Notes under the pieces: model-generated
Databases searched by the model: none
Told to the model about the DNA's origin: nothing
What the model saw: the letters and a program-made list of their open reading frames with translations, nothing else
DNA from: Atribacteria bacterium SCGC AAA255-N14
GTDB taxonomy: Bacteria; Atribacterota; JS1; SB-45; 34-128
DNA: 15,949 nt
Assembly: GCA_000405345.1 (NCBI GenBank)
Contig: ASPC01000043.1
Coordinates: 1-15,949, forward strand
Reading direction: 5' to 3'
Shown: in pieces, positions 6,707-14,777 of the stretch
Layout: each line of letters starts with the position of its first letter
Numbering within the stretch: the stretch's first letter is position 1
Translations under genes and position numbers: made by a program

Positions 6707-7766
6707 AGCTATTACCTAATTTACATTTTTTCGGTTTAAATCTTAAAAATATTTCTTTTTCCGTTTCAATAGATTCATAAATTGCATTTATCAGCTCTAA
6801 TGACCTTCTTCCTTCAATTCCTTCTACCAAACCTCTGGTATTGTTTTCAATTGCCTCTAATACATTTCTAATATATAATTCGTGACCATATCCATAAACA
6901 TTTTTAGGTATATAGCTACTGTTAAAAGCCTCTTTATCATAATCTTTTTTATCTTTAAAATTCCATACTTTCATTTCATTTACGGCAAAACCACCAATTT
7001 CCACAGTTCCATTTTCTCCTAATATACTAATCGATCCTTCTAAATCAACGGGATTGGTGCAAGTGGTAGCTTCAAAAGTACCTAATGCTTTATTGGTGAA
7101 TCTAAATAAGGCAACTCCGGTATCTTCCGCTTCGATTTTATGCAAAAAGGTATCTGATTTAGCAAATACCGATTCCACATCTCCCATCATCCATTCTAAC
7201 AAATCCAAGTGATGTGATGCCTGATTAGTAAAAACACCTCCATCATATTTCCAGGTGCCTCTCCAATAATCTTGGTCATAATAGGATTGATCTCTATGCC
7301 ATCTAACTCTTACGGTACCTAATATTAATTTGCCAAATCTTCCCTCTTCTAAAGCTCTCCTTAATAATTGGACGGGAGAATTGAATCTATTCTGCTTAAC
7401 TACAAATATTTTTATTCCGACCTTATCACTAATCTTAATCATATCATCGGCATCAGACAAAGTTAAAGCCATCGGCTTTTCTACTATAATATGCTTTTTA
7501 TATTTTGCAATATCTTTGAAAACTCCAGCGTGTTTTCCACTTTCAACCAATATATTGACTATATCAATATCTTCATTCTCTAACATTTTGTGGTAATCAG
7601 TATACCAGGGTATATTATTTTCTTCTCCTTTTTTTTTTGCCTTCTCTTCTTTTATATCACAAACTGCAACCAGTTCAGCATTTTCAATTGCCTTTATGGC
7701 ATTTATATGTTTATAAGATATACGCCCGCAACCTATTAAAGAAAATCTATATTTTTTCATTTGCAT
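6690..7766 (-). CDS. wbpB: Gfo/Idh/MocA-family sugar dehydrogenase, WbpB/WlbA-like
   Basis: A 358-residue protein with an N-terminal Rossmann fold (GCGRIS, 12-17), the family lysine in EKP (96-98) and a substrate domain with GGVFTNQASHHLDLL (176-190), whose histidines match the catalytic site. In the Wbp/Wlb pathway this enzyme oxidises C3 of UDP-GlcNAc-uronate with NAD to the 3-keto form, the substrate of WbpE. It overlaps the 6-dehydrogenase gene by TAATG, so the uronic acid maker, C3 oxidase, acyltransferase and aminotransferase form one tight block. The first ATG has GGGGAG only three bases away; the ATG two codons later has it nine bases away and may be the real start, giving MKKYRF. The UDP-uronate specificity is inferred from neighbours, not from residues. 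Confidence 0.85.
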   Translation of the reverse strand: MQMKKYRFSLIGCGRISYKHINAIKAIENAELVAVCDIKEEKAKKKGEENNIPWYTDYHKMLENEDIDIVNILVESGKHAGVFKDIAKYKKHIIVEKPMALTLSDADDMIKISDKVGIKIFVVKQNRFNSPVQLLRRALEEGRFGKLILGTVRVRWHRDQSYYDQDYWRGTWKYDGGVFTNQASHHLDLLEWMMGDVESVFAKSDTFLHKIEAEDTGVALFRFTNKALGTFEATTCTNPVDLEGSISILGENGTVEIGGFAVNEMKVWNFKDKKDYDKEAFNSSYIPKNVYGYGHELYIRNVLEAIENNTRGLVEGIEGRRSLELINAIYESIETEKEIFLRFKPKKCKLGNSYEKNI

Positions 7767-9085
7767 TATCTCCCCACCGAAAAGTATTTAAAACCATTCT
7801 CTTTTTCTATAATCTCTTTAGAATATATATTTCGTAAATCAAATATATAATTATTCTTCATTATTTTTTTAATCTTCTTAAAATCTAACCTTCTAAATTG
7901 ATTCCACTCGGTAATTATTGCCAGGGCATCTGCTCCCTCTATTGCCTCATATTCATCTTTACAAAATATTATTCCCTTTAAATGTTTTAATTTTCCCCTT
8001 GCTTCCTCTATTGCCTGGGGATCAAAAACCTTTATTTTTACTCCTCTTTGATATAATTCTTCTATAATAACCATTGAAGGAGCTTCTCTAATATCATCAG
8101 TCTCTGGTTTGAAGGCTAAACCAAGAATAGCAATGGTTTTATCTTTAACATTTCCCATCGCTTTTTCAATCTTTTCTACCATTTTAAATTTCTGATTTTG
8201 ATTAGTCTTTATAGTAGATTCTATCAAAGTTATAGGAGAATTCCTATCTCTTCCTATCTTCGCTAAGGCTTTAGTGTCTTTAGGAAAACAACTTCCCCCA
8301 TATCCCGGTCCGCAGTGTAAAAACTTGGGAGATATCCTGCCATCTTTTCCCATAGCACTGGTAACCTCTTGAATATCGGCCCCTATCTTTTCACATAAAT
8401 TAGCTATTTCATTTACATAACTTATCTTCATAGCCAAAAAGGCATTAGAGGCATATTTTATCATCTCTGCAGTTTCTAAGTTAGTAGTTATAAAAGGAAT
8501 ATCATTTAGCTTTAATACCCGATACACTTCTTTCATAATTTCTGTTGCCCTTTTACTCTCGCTACCTATCACTATTCTATCAGGATGCGTAAAATCATAT
8601 AATGCTTTCCCTTCTCTTAAAAATTCCGGGTTAGAAACTACATCAAATTTATAATTTACTTTTCTATCTTTTAGAATATTCTGAATTATCTCTTTTACTT
8701 TCTTACCAGTCCCAATAGGAACAGTAGATTTATCAATTACTACCTTATAATCATTCATATAACAGGCAATATTTTTAGCCACTTCAAATACATATTTTAA
8801 ATCTGCATTACCATCTTCTTTTTCCGGAGTTCCTACGGTTATAAATATCACTTCACTATGAGAAACGGCATATTTTATATCAGTGGTAAATTCTATTCTC
8901 TTATAATTCCTATTTCTTTCTATTATTTCTTTTAATCCTGGTTCATAAATGGGCAATTGCCCTCTATTTAGAATATCGATCTTTTCTTTATCATTATCTG
9001 CGCAAATTATATTATTCCCAAAATCTGCCAGACATACCCCGGTTACTAAACCAACATAGCCGGTACCAATTATTGATATTTTCAT
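7766..9085 (-). CDS. ugd: UDP-glucose 6-dehydrogenase type enzyme
   Basis: A 439-residue UDP-glucose/GDP-mannose dehydrogenase family protein of normal length. It oxidises C6 of a UDP-sugar twice, with NAD, to a uronic acid. Marks are GTGYVG (7-12), STVPIGTG (120-127), NPEFLREG (152-159), the lysine K220 in AMKISYVNE and the catalytic Cys266 in GPGYGGSCFPKD. NPEFLREG and GGSCFPKD are typical of UDP-glucose dehydrogenases (Ugd, TuaD, RkpK), while UDP-GlcNAc or UDP-ManNAc dehydrogenases (WbpA, WecC) usually have an SPERxxPG-like motif. Yet it sits directly before the WbpB-D-E genes, which are expected to need UDP-GlcNAc-uronate. The start has GAGGG nine bases upstream. It begins a new block after the 208-base gap. 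The family is certain; the true substrate is open. Confidence 0.92.
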   Translation of the reverse strand: MKISIIGTGYVGLVTGVCLADFGNNIICADNDKEKIDILNRGQLPIYEPGLKEIIERNRNYKRIEFTTDIKYAVSHSEVIFITVGTPEKEDGNADLKYVFEVAKNIACYMNDYKVVIDKSTVPIGTGKKVKEIIQNILKDRKVNYKFDVVSNPEFLREGKALYDFTHPDRIVIGSESKRATEIMKEVYRVLKLNDIPFITTNLETAEMIKYASNAFLAMKISYVNEIANLCEKIGADIQEVTSAMGKDGRISPKFLHCGPGYGGSCFPKDTKALAKIGRDRNSPITLIESTIKTNQNQKFKMVEKIEKAMGNVKDKTIAILGLAFKPETDDIREAPSMVIIEELYQRGVKIKVFDPQAIEEARGKLKHLKGIIFCKDEYEAIEGADALAIITEWNQFRRLDFKKIKKIMKNNYIFDLRNIYSKEIIEKENGFKYFSVGR

Positions 9086-9293
9086 AATACAAAACCCTCA
9101 AATATAAATACTAATAAATAAACTAACTAACTATTTACTTTTAATATTATTTTTTTATTTATTCTTCTTGAATAATAAATTAATTTCTCCTTTATGCATT
9201 TCAAAATGGAAATACCTTTTTTATACTTCTTAACTCTTTAAATTTCTAAACAGGTAAACACAATCGTTCTTTAATTTATTAATTTATTATTTA
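9086..9293. other. 208-base AT-rich spacer inside the operon
   Basis: This is the largest gap between the operon genes. It holds an AACT tetranucleotide run (9121-9132), a TATAAA-like box on the minus strand (about 9221-9226) without a convincing -35, and a TTA/TTTATT-rich simple repeat (about 9270-9310) that runs through the stop codon of the upstream gene. It could carry an internal promoter for the Ugd-to-aminotransferase block, but nothing decides this. Confidence 0.5.
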
Positions 9294-10427
9294 TTATTTA
9301 TTTTTATTTAAATACTTATAAGCAGATTCTATCAAACTTATAATTGGTTTAGGTAGACTTCCTACATAAGAAGGATAATCTAAAAAAGATTTAGGAGGTA
9401 AAGAGAGCAATTGATTAAATTCTTTTTCAGAAATTTCCAATTTATCTAAAACAAATTGTTTGTCTTCTTTAATTTTTTCAGGGGGATAAATATTTTTTTT
9501 CATCTCTTTTAAAGCTTCTTCTCTCGTTATTTGACCTGAACAAATTAAGCTTGATAAATGAGCTTTCCTTTTATCTATGTCAAATTTCTTTGGTAGAATA
9601 TATGCCTGTACAAAGCGGGTATATATAGATTCATGATGTTTAGAACCATAATCTTCCCAATCAAGTTCTTTTTTTATAATTTTTTTAGCTTCTTCTTTAT
9701 TATAATCTATATAATTTAAAATTTGTATAGTTTTTATATTTTTCAAAATTCTATAATTAACATAATCATACATAGTGTAATGATAAAAGTCATTTAACTT
9801 TACTTTCCCAAATTTCTTATGAATATTTTTTACGTATTTCCAATCCATATGCCCATATGCCCAAGTACGAGGAAGAATCGATTCGCTAGCAATATTAGAA
9901 CCACTTATTATATAATTAATATTATTATTTTCAGCAATTTTTAAAAGAAGTGCAAGAAGGGCATGATCGGTTGGAATTTCTAAATCTGGAACTGAGGCTT
10001 TCAAAAAAGAAATTTGCAAATCTTTGAATTCATTCCAATTTACTTTATATCTATGTAATTTAATACTTAATTTTTTTGATATATTTTCAATGTTTTTTTC
10101 AGCGATTTTTGAATTCCATCCATTATCAATATGAAAAGCATAAGGTTTTAAACTTAATTTTTTTACTTCATATGCTAGAAAAGTACTGTCAACTCCACCG
10201 CTTACTCCAATAACACAATCATATTGTTTATTTTTTCCTTTTTCTTTTATTTCATTAATTTTTTGTACAAGCAATTTTTTCTTAGTTTCTTTATCTAAAT
10301 AGAAATTTCGATCATGCAACTTTTTTTGTGCACTTTTACAGTGATTACATACGCCATTCTCGTCAAATTCAATTTCTCTATCTGTTGTATCCATAATACA
10401 TCTATTGCAAATTTTATATTCTTTCAA
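9294..10427 (-). CDS. wbpG: N-acetyl sugar amidotransferase (WbpG/PseA type)
   Basis: A 377-residue ATP-dependent amidotransferase. It starts with a zinc-ribbon-like pair Cys7-x2-Cys10 and Cys27-x2-Cys30, then the PP-loop SGGVDST (76-82) that binds ATP, and PTDHA (152-156) and SGSN (175-178) typical of the family. Such enzymes change an N-acetyl group of a sugar into an acetamidino group, using ammonia from glutamine; WbpG does so for a di-N-acetyl mannuronate, PseA/PtmG for pseudaminic or legionaminic acid. WbpG normally works with HisH- and HisF-like partners, which are not in the window. It lies between the nonulosonate block and the uronate block, so either product could be its substrate. 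The start is TTG with AAGGGGGT six bases upstream. Base composition is very AT-rich. Confidence 0.9.
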   Translation of the reverse strand: MKEYKICNRCIMDTTDREIEFDENGVCNHCKSAQKKLHDRNFYLDKETKKKLLVQKINEIKEKGKNKQYDCVIGVSGGVDSTFLAYEVKKLSLKPYAFHIDNGWNSKIAEKNIENISKKLSIKLHRYKVNWNEFKDLQISFLKASVPDLEIPTDHALLALLLKIAENNNINYIISGSNIASESILPRTWAYGHMDWKYVKNIHKKFGKVKLNDFYHYTMYDYVNYRILKNIKTIQILNYIDYNKEEAKKIIKKELDWEDYGSKHHESIYTRFVQAYILPKKFDIDKRKAHLSSLICSGQITREEALKEMKKNIYPPEKIKEDKQFVLDKLEISEKEFNQLLSLPPKSFLDYPSYVGSLPKPIISLIESAYKYLNKNK

Positions 10428-10432
10428 TTTAT

Positions 10433-10440
10433 ACCCCCTT
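10433..10440 (-). promoter_or_regulatory. Ribosome binding site fixing a TTG start
   Basis: The minus strand reads AAGGGGGT, with the G-run ending six bases before the TTG at 10427-10425. Together with the conserved MKEYKICNRC N-terminus of the family this decides the TTG start. Confidence 0.65.
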
Positions 10441-10483
10441 TTATTATAAAATTTAATTTCGATTGATATTCATATTTAGATAT

Positions 10484-11881
10484 TTATCTTGATTTGATAC
10501 TTTTTAATATTATCTTTAAAACATTTCTTATATTTTTTTGGTGATTTGGTTGATAAAAATTCCCATGTAAATTTATTATTTCTTCTCTTGATTTTTTGTG
10601 CCAATTTAATATAACATCAACAAATTCGTTTTCATTATTTATAAATCTCGTTACATTTTTATTTTTTAATAAATTTAAATAATATCTCTTCGCTAAATTA
10701 TCAATATTTATGAGAATATTTGGAGTTCCCAATGCTGGTGCTTCTAAAGCACAAGTCGAATAAACTGTAGCATGAAAATCAACATACTTTACAATTTGAT
10801 AAAAATTGAGTTCTTTAAAAACTATTACATTTTTTAAAAAACACAATTTTGAATAATCTTTATTAAAATCTCTTGGTATAAATATATACAAAATATTACT
10901 ATTTATTATTGCAACACTTCTTATGAAATCTATCAATTTTCCTTCTATTGATTTTTGTGATGTAATAGCAACAGTTTTTTTAAATCTTTTTATTATATTG
11001 ATTAAATTCTTATTTCCTTCATAAATTTTATTTATATACTCAATATACCCATTACCAATCGCGAAAATATTTTCTTTTTTGATAAAATATTCATTTGCAT
11101 TAAAGCAATTCTTAACGTAATCTCCAAAAGTAAATAGGAAATTAGGAAAAAAATCAGCATTTAGCTTACAAAATATATTGTATGCAAAATTTTTTTCATT
11201 TATAATTCCATGTTGAAGTTCTATTGTACTTATTCCCATTTTATTGGCCATAAAAATGGCAGATTGACGGGGCAAACTATAATATTCACTTACAAATAGT
11301 GCTCTCGGTTTATATACATTAAAAAATATTTTATAATATTTTGCATAATTCAAAAATCTCAATATTTCATTTTTATAATCTATATTTAATTTATATTTTT
11401 CATTTATTTCTTTTAAGATATTTTCATTATAAATTAATAACTTTTTATTTAATAAATAATATTGTTCACCAAAGAAATGAATTAAATCATGGGAAATAAT
11501 ATTTTTATGGCAAATTTTTTTAATATTGATATGTATATTATTTTGTGGTTCTTCTATTAAAAGTGTATTATTTTCACCCAGTTCTTTAATTAGATTTCCG
11601 GCTATTTTATCAATATACATATTATTTATTACTCTTTTTTCAGCTTTATCAGAAAAAATAATATAATCATATTTTTTAAATAAGTTTTTTACACCATAGA
11701 ATACGTTTTTAGATCTACTAATCCTTTGAAAGATGTTTAGTTGCCTATTTTTGATATTATACAAGTAAGCTCCATATTGGTTATAGTATCTGGATCTCAA
11801 AAATGGCCAAACTTGAATATCGTTTACATTTATCGAAACAACATTATATTTAGTTTCAATTTCTTTTATAAAATTATTCAT
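10484..11881 (-). CDS. Unknown protein, probable GT-B type glycosyltransferase
   Basis: A 465-residue protein that I do not recognise at family level. It has no signal peptide or clear membrane segment. The middle carries PRALFVSEYYSLPRQSAIFM (192-211) then ELQHG (221-225) and FGDY (252-255). The C-terminal half has AIGNGYIE (274-281) and STCALEAPALGTP (375-387). A Q-H-G turn, a G-x-Y step and an S/T-x-x-x-E-A-x-x-x-G-x-P site are what two-domain GT-B transferases and capsule enzymes show at the nucleotide-sugar site. The gene starts nine bases after the CMP-sugar synthetase gene, so a transfer of the CMP-nonulosonate to the glycan is the natural guess. A polymer-modifying or polyglycerol-phosphate-type transferase is also possible. 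It is one of the most AT-rich genes here, rich in Asn, Lys and Ile. Confidence 0.75.
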   Translation of the reverse strand: MNNFIKEIETKYNVVSINVNDIQVWPFLRSRYYNQYGAYLYNIKNRQLNIFQRISRSKNVFYGVKNLFKKYDYIIFSDKAEKRVINNMYIDKIAGNLIKELGENNTLLIEEPQNNIHINIKKICHKNIISHDLIHFFGEQYYLLNKKLLIYNENILKEINEKYKLNIDYKNEILRFLNYAKYYKIFFNVYKPRALFVSEYYSLPRQSAIFMANKMGISTIELQHGIINEKNFAYNIFCKLNADFFPNFLFTFGDYVKNCFNANEYFIKKENIFAIGNGYIEYINKIYEGNKNLINIIKRFKKTVAITSQKSIEGKLIDFIRSVAIINSNILYIFIPRDFNKDYSKLCFLKNVIVFKELNFYQIVKYVDFHATVYSTCALEAPALGTPNILINIDNLAKRYYLNLLKNKNVTRFINNENEFVDVILNWHKKSREEIINLHGNFYQPNHQKNIRNVLKIILKSIKSR

Positions 11882-11890
11882 TATTTGTCT

Positions 11891-12601
11891 TTACCTATTA
11901 TTGTTTTTCGTTAATATCTCGGCCAATTTAAAATCAATTTTGTCATCAATATCTATTGATCTTTCCTTGGGCATTTTATAGGCAAAAGTATCTTTGCCCA
12001 TAAAACTTTTATATTGCTTTACATAATTACAATAAGCCAAATATATTGCCCCATTTAATCTATAATAAACAGGCAATTCTTGCCTATTTTTATTCATTGT
12101 TTCTTTTCTAATAAAGTCTTTCATGCATCCATCCTCGGGCAAAGTATTTGCCCATAAGGGATGATGGTCTACTTCACATATCGAAACAATTGCTTTTGCT
12201 TCTTTTAAAAATAACAATTCTATTGCTTTATCAATGTCCTCAGATTTTCTAAGTGGAGATGTTGGCTGAAGCAACATTAATAAATCGTATTGCTTTCGAT
12301 TGTCATTTTTCCTAAACCAATCTATTGCATGTAAAACAACATCAATTCCTTTTGCATTGTCTTCTGCCAATTCTTTTGGCCTTATAAATGGAATTTCAGC
12401 TCCATATTTTCTTGAAACTTCTGCAATTTCTTTGTCATCTGTACTTACTACTATTCTATCAAGATATTTACTTTTTAAAGCATGTTCAATTGTCCAAGCA
12501 ATCAATGGTTTACCTGATAACAGTTTTATATTTTTCCCTGGAAGTCCTTTGCTACCAACTCTTGCAGGAATTAAACCTAAAATATTTTTACCTTTATACA
12601 T
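11891..12601 (-). CDS. legF: CMP-nonulosonic acid synthetase (NeuA/LegF/PtmB family)
   Basis: A 236-residue cytidylyltransferase of usual length for the single-domain type. It joins a nonulosonic acid with CTP to give the CMP-sugar, the activated donor. IPARVGSKGLPGKN (11-24) is the CTP-binding loop, LLQPTSPLR (110-118) the second nucleotide motif and SIDIDD (215-220) the metal and sugar site. The family handles sialic, legionaminic or pseudaminic acid. The PtmE-type gene beside it favours legionaminic acid, so I use legF, with neuA as the alternative name. The start has only a weak ribosome binding site, and an 80-base gap separates it from the ptmE stop. Confidence 0.9.
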   Translation of the reverse strand: MYKGKNILGLIPARVGSKGLPGKNIKLLSGKPLIAWTIEHALKSKYLDRIVVSTDDKEIAEVSRKYGAEIPFIRPKELAEDNAKGIDVVLHAIDWFRKNDNRKQYDLLMLLQPTSPLRKSEDIDKAIELLFLKEAKAIVSICEVDHHPLWANTLPEDGCMKDFIRKETMNKNRQELPVYYRLNGAIYLAYCNYVKQYKSFMGKDTFAYKMPKERSIDIDDKIDFKLAEILTKNNNR

Positions 12602-12681
12602 CTTTTATTCTCATTTCTTTTTAGCTTTTATCACTCATTTTTTAATCACGTTTCCAATTTTCATTTTAAACTCCGTATAAT

Positions 12682-13755
12682 TTACTCTCCACGTTTATCT
12701 ATATATTCTATCGCCTTTTTGTATTCTCCCCACTCTCCTATATCAAACCAGGAACAATTTACGGGATAAACTTGTATTTTAAATCCCTTTTTCTTGGTTA
12801 ATACTAATAAATCGGGCATATCTGTGGGTTGATTTTTCGGAATTAAATCAACGACTTCTGGTTCTAAAACATAAACCCCGGAATTGACGATAAAATGATA
12901 ATCTGGTTTTTCGATAATTTCCGCAAAATCCGCGCATTCATTTTTCATATTCAAAATACCATAAGGAATATTTATATTACGGCTTACTCCTAATACTGTT
13001 ATCTGATTATTATTTTGTGTATGATAATTTAATAGGTCATCATAATTTGCATCAATCACCACATCACAATTAGAAACAATAAATGTGCCGCCTAATTTTT
13101 CCTCAATTAAAGAGAGTGCCCCGATAGTTCCTAAAAAATCTTTTTCTTGAGTATATTCTATTTGATAATTATTAGGATTTTCTGCAAAATACATTTTAAT
13201 CATTTCGGCTTTGTAATTTAAAGCAATTATAAATTTGTTAAATCCATATTTTTTGAAATTATCCATAATTACTTCTATAACAGGTTTCTCATCTATAGGT
13301 ATTAAAGGTTTGGGTAATATTTTAGTAAAAGGGTCGAGTCTTTTGCCTTTACCGCCAGCCATAATTATTACCGGAACACTCTTTGTAGGACACGCCACCT
13401 CACCATTTTTTAAAAAATCTTTCCACAGGAAAATATCAATTATCTTATTTTTTTCGTCAACTATTGGAATATGTCTTATTTCGTATTTTTTCATTAACCG
13501 TAAGGCTTCTTCTTTGTTACTCTTATAAGATATTACAATAGGATTTTTAGTCATTATGTCTTGTATAGGAGTTTTAAAATCAATGCCTTTTATAATTGCC
13601 CTTCTCATATCTCCATCGGTTACAATCCCTAAAATTCTTTCTTCCTCGTCTACTACAATTAATATCTGCAAACCACTTTGGTCAATTTGTTTTAATGCTG
13701 TTTTTAAAGAAAGATTGGACTTACCTAATATTTTTTTACATTTTTCGGAAATCAT
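12682..13755 (-). CDS. ptmE: CBS-domain nucleotidyltransferase, PtmE-like (glucosamine-1-phosphate guanylyltransferase)
   Basis: A 357-residue protein with two CBS domains (about 1-55 and 65-115) followed by a sugar-nucleotide transferase domain from about 128. The transferase domain has the MAGGKGKRLDPFT loop (132-144) and LPKPLIPI (147-154). In Campylobacter jejuni PtmE makes GDP-glucosamine from glucosamine-1-phosphate, the first committed step of legionaminic acid synthesis by the GDP route, and has the same CBS-transferase layout. This is the main reason to prefer legionaminic over sialic acid. The CBS pair may sense an adenine nucleotide. The start overlaps the NeuB-like stop by ATGA and has GGGAG upstream. 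Specificity for GTP is known of the family and inferred here. Confidence 0.88.
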   Translation of the reverse strand: MISEKCKKILGKSNLSLKTALKQIDQSGLQILIVVDEEERILGIVTDGDMRRAIIKGIDFKTPIQDIMTKNPIVISYKSNKEEALRLMKKYEIRHIPIVDEKNKIIDIFLWKDFLKNGEVACPTKSVPVIIMAGGKGKRLDPFTKILPKPLIPIDEKPVIEVIMDNFKKYGFNKFIIALNYKAEMIKMYFAENPNNYQIEYTQEKDFLGTIGALSLIEEKLGGTFIVSNCDVVIDANYDDLLNYHTQNNNQITVLGVSRNINIPYGILNMKNECADFAEIIEKPDYHFIVNSGVYVLEPEVVDLIPKNQPTDMPDLLVLTKKKGFKIQVYPVNCSWFDIGEWGEYKKAIEYIDKRGE

Positions 13756-14777
13756 TTAAAATTCTCCCATCTAAAAGAATCATCTTGTCTAATATCATTT
13801 ACAAGCTTCATTCCTATAACTATCTCTTTAAATTTTGGTAGCATCCCTGTCCCCGGTCTTTTTATGGCTATATCTGATTCTTTTATTGTCTCTCCTGCTC
13901 TAATATCCCTAGTGGCAATAAGACTTCTCCTTGCCACTTTCATTATTTCAATTTCACTTTTATTAGGCTTCTTTATTCCGTTACCTAAAGCTATTTCAAT
14001 ATTTCTTATCGCCTTTACCATTTCCTTTAACTCATCCAATTCTAATGATGCCTTGTGGTCAGGACCAGGTAATTTTTTATCCAAGGTAAAATGCTTTTCA
14101 ATTAATTTTGCACCCATAGCCACAGCAGCAATGGAAACTTCTATCCCTAAAGTATGGTCTGAATAACCTATCGGCAATTTAAATACAGCCTCTAAAGTTT
14201 GCATTGCTTTTAAATTAACTTCCTCGTAAGGAGTAGGATAATTAGTAGTGCAGTGCAATAATGATATCTTTGCCTCCGAATTAACCGACCTAATAGTATT
14301 TATCGCTTCTTCCACTTCTCCTAAATTTGCCATCCCAGTGGATAATATTATTGGTTTTCTTTTTTGGGCAATATATTTTAAAAAAGGCAGATTTATAATC
14401 TCTCCAGAACCTATTTTATATAAAGGCACTAATTTCTCTAGAAAATCTACACTTTCATAATCAAAGGGGCTAGATAAAAATAATATTCTTTTTTTATCAC
14501 AATATTTTTTTATTTTTTCAAATTTCTCAAAAGGAAGCTCTAATTTTCCCCCCATTTCTAATTGAGTTTCCCGGTAATTAGTATTTTCTTTTTGATATTT
14601 TGCTTTTTCAGCAAATTTCGAAACTACATTTTTTGCCTTAAATGTCTGAAATTTCACTGCATCTGCTCCCGCATCTTTAGCGACATCAACAAGCTGATAC
14701 GCCATTTCTAAGCTGCCATTATGATTTACTCCTGCTTCGGCAATAATAAAAATTTTAGAAATATTTATGCCATTCAT
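13752..14777 (-). CDS. neuB: N-acetylneuraminate/legionaminate synthase (NeuB/LegI)
   Basis: A 341-residue enzyme that condenses an N-acyl mannosamine-type six-carbon sugar with phosphoenolpyruvate to the nine-carbon acid. The TIM barrel covers about residues 5-275, with EAGVNHNG (14-21), KFQTFK (42-47), LHCTTNYP (174-181), GYSDHTLG (204-211), EKHFTLD (227-233) and PGPDHKAS (237-244). The C-terminal SAF (antifreeze-like) domain starts near 280 and includes KRPGTGM (306-312). Both parts are intact and length is normal. The gene overlaps the epimerase gene by 23 bases and has GAGGT eight bases before its ATG. Legionaminate synthase (LegI) is favoured over sialate synthase by the PtmE gene next to it; sequence motifs alone do not separate the two for me. 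Confidence 0.92.
   Translation of the reverse strand: MNGINISKIFIIAEAGVNHNGSLEMAYQLVDVAKDAGADAVKFQTFKAKNVVSKFAEKAKYQKENTNYRETQLEMGGKLELPFEKFEKIKKYCDKKRILFLSSPFDYESVDFLEKLVPLYKIGSGEIINLPFLKYIAQKRKPIILSTGMANLGEVEEAINTIRSVNSEAKISLLHCTTNYPTPYEEVNLKAMQTLEAVFKLPIGYSDHTLGIEVSIAAVAMGAKLIEKHFTLDKKLPGPDHKASLELDELKEMVKAIRNIEIALGNGIKKPNKSEIEIMKVARRSLIATRDIRAGETIKESDIAIKRPGTGMLPKFKEIVIGMKLVNDIRQDDSFRWENFK

Noticed and set aside
7330..7596. Plus-strand frame of 88 codons opposite the WbpB-like gene
   Set aside because: It is the shadow of a well-supported gene on the other strand.
9155..9199. Fourteen-codon minus-strand frame in the 208-base gap
   Set aside because: No ribosome binding site before its ATG and no sign of conservation; likely chance in AT-rich DNA.
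12635..12664. Nine-codon minus-strand frame with GGAG six bases upstream, between ptmE and legF
   Set aside because: It has a fair ribosome binding site and ends in ATGA, so a leader peptide is conceivable. It is too short and too AT-rich to support as a gene without comparison.
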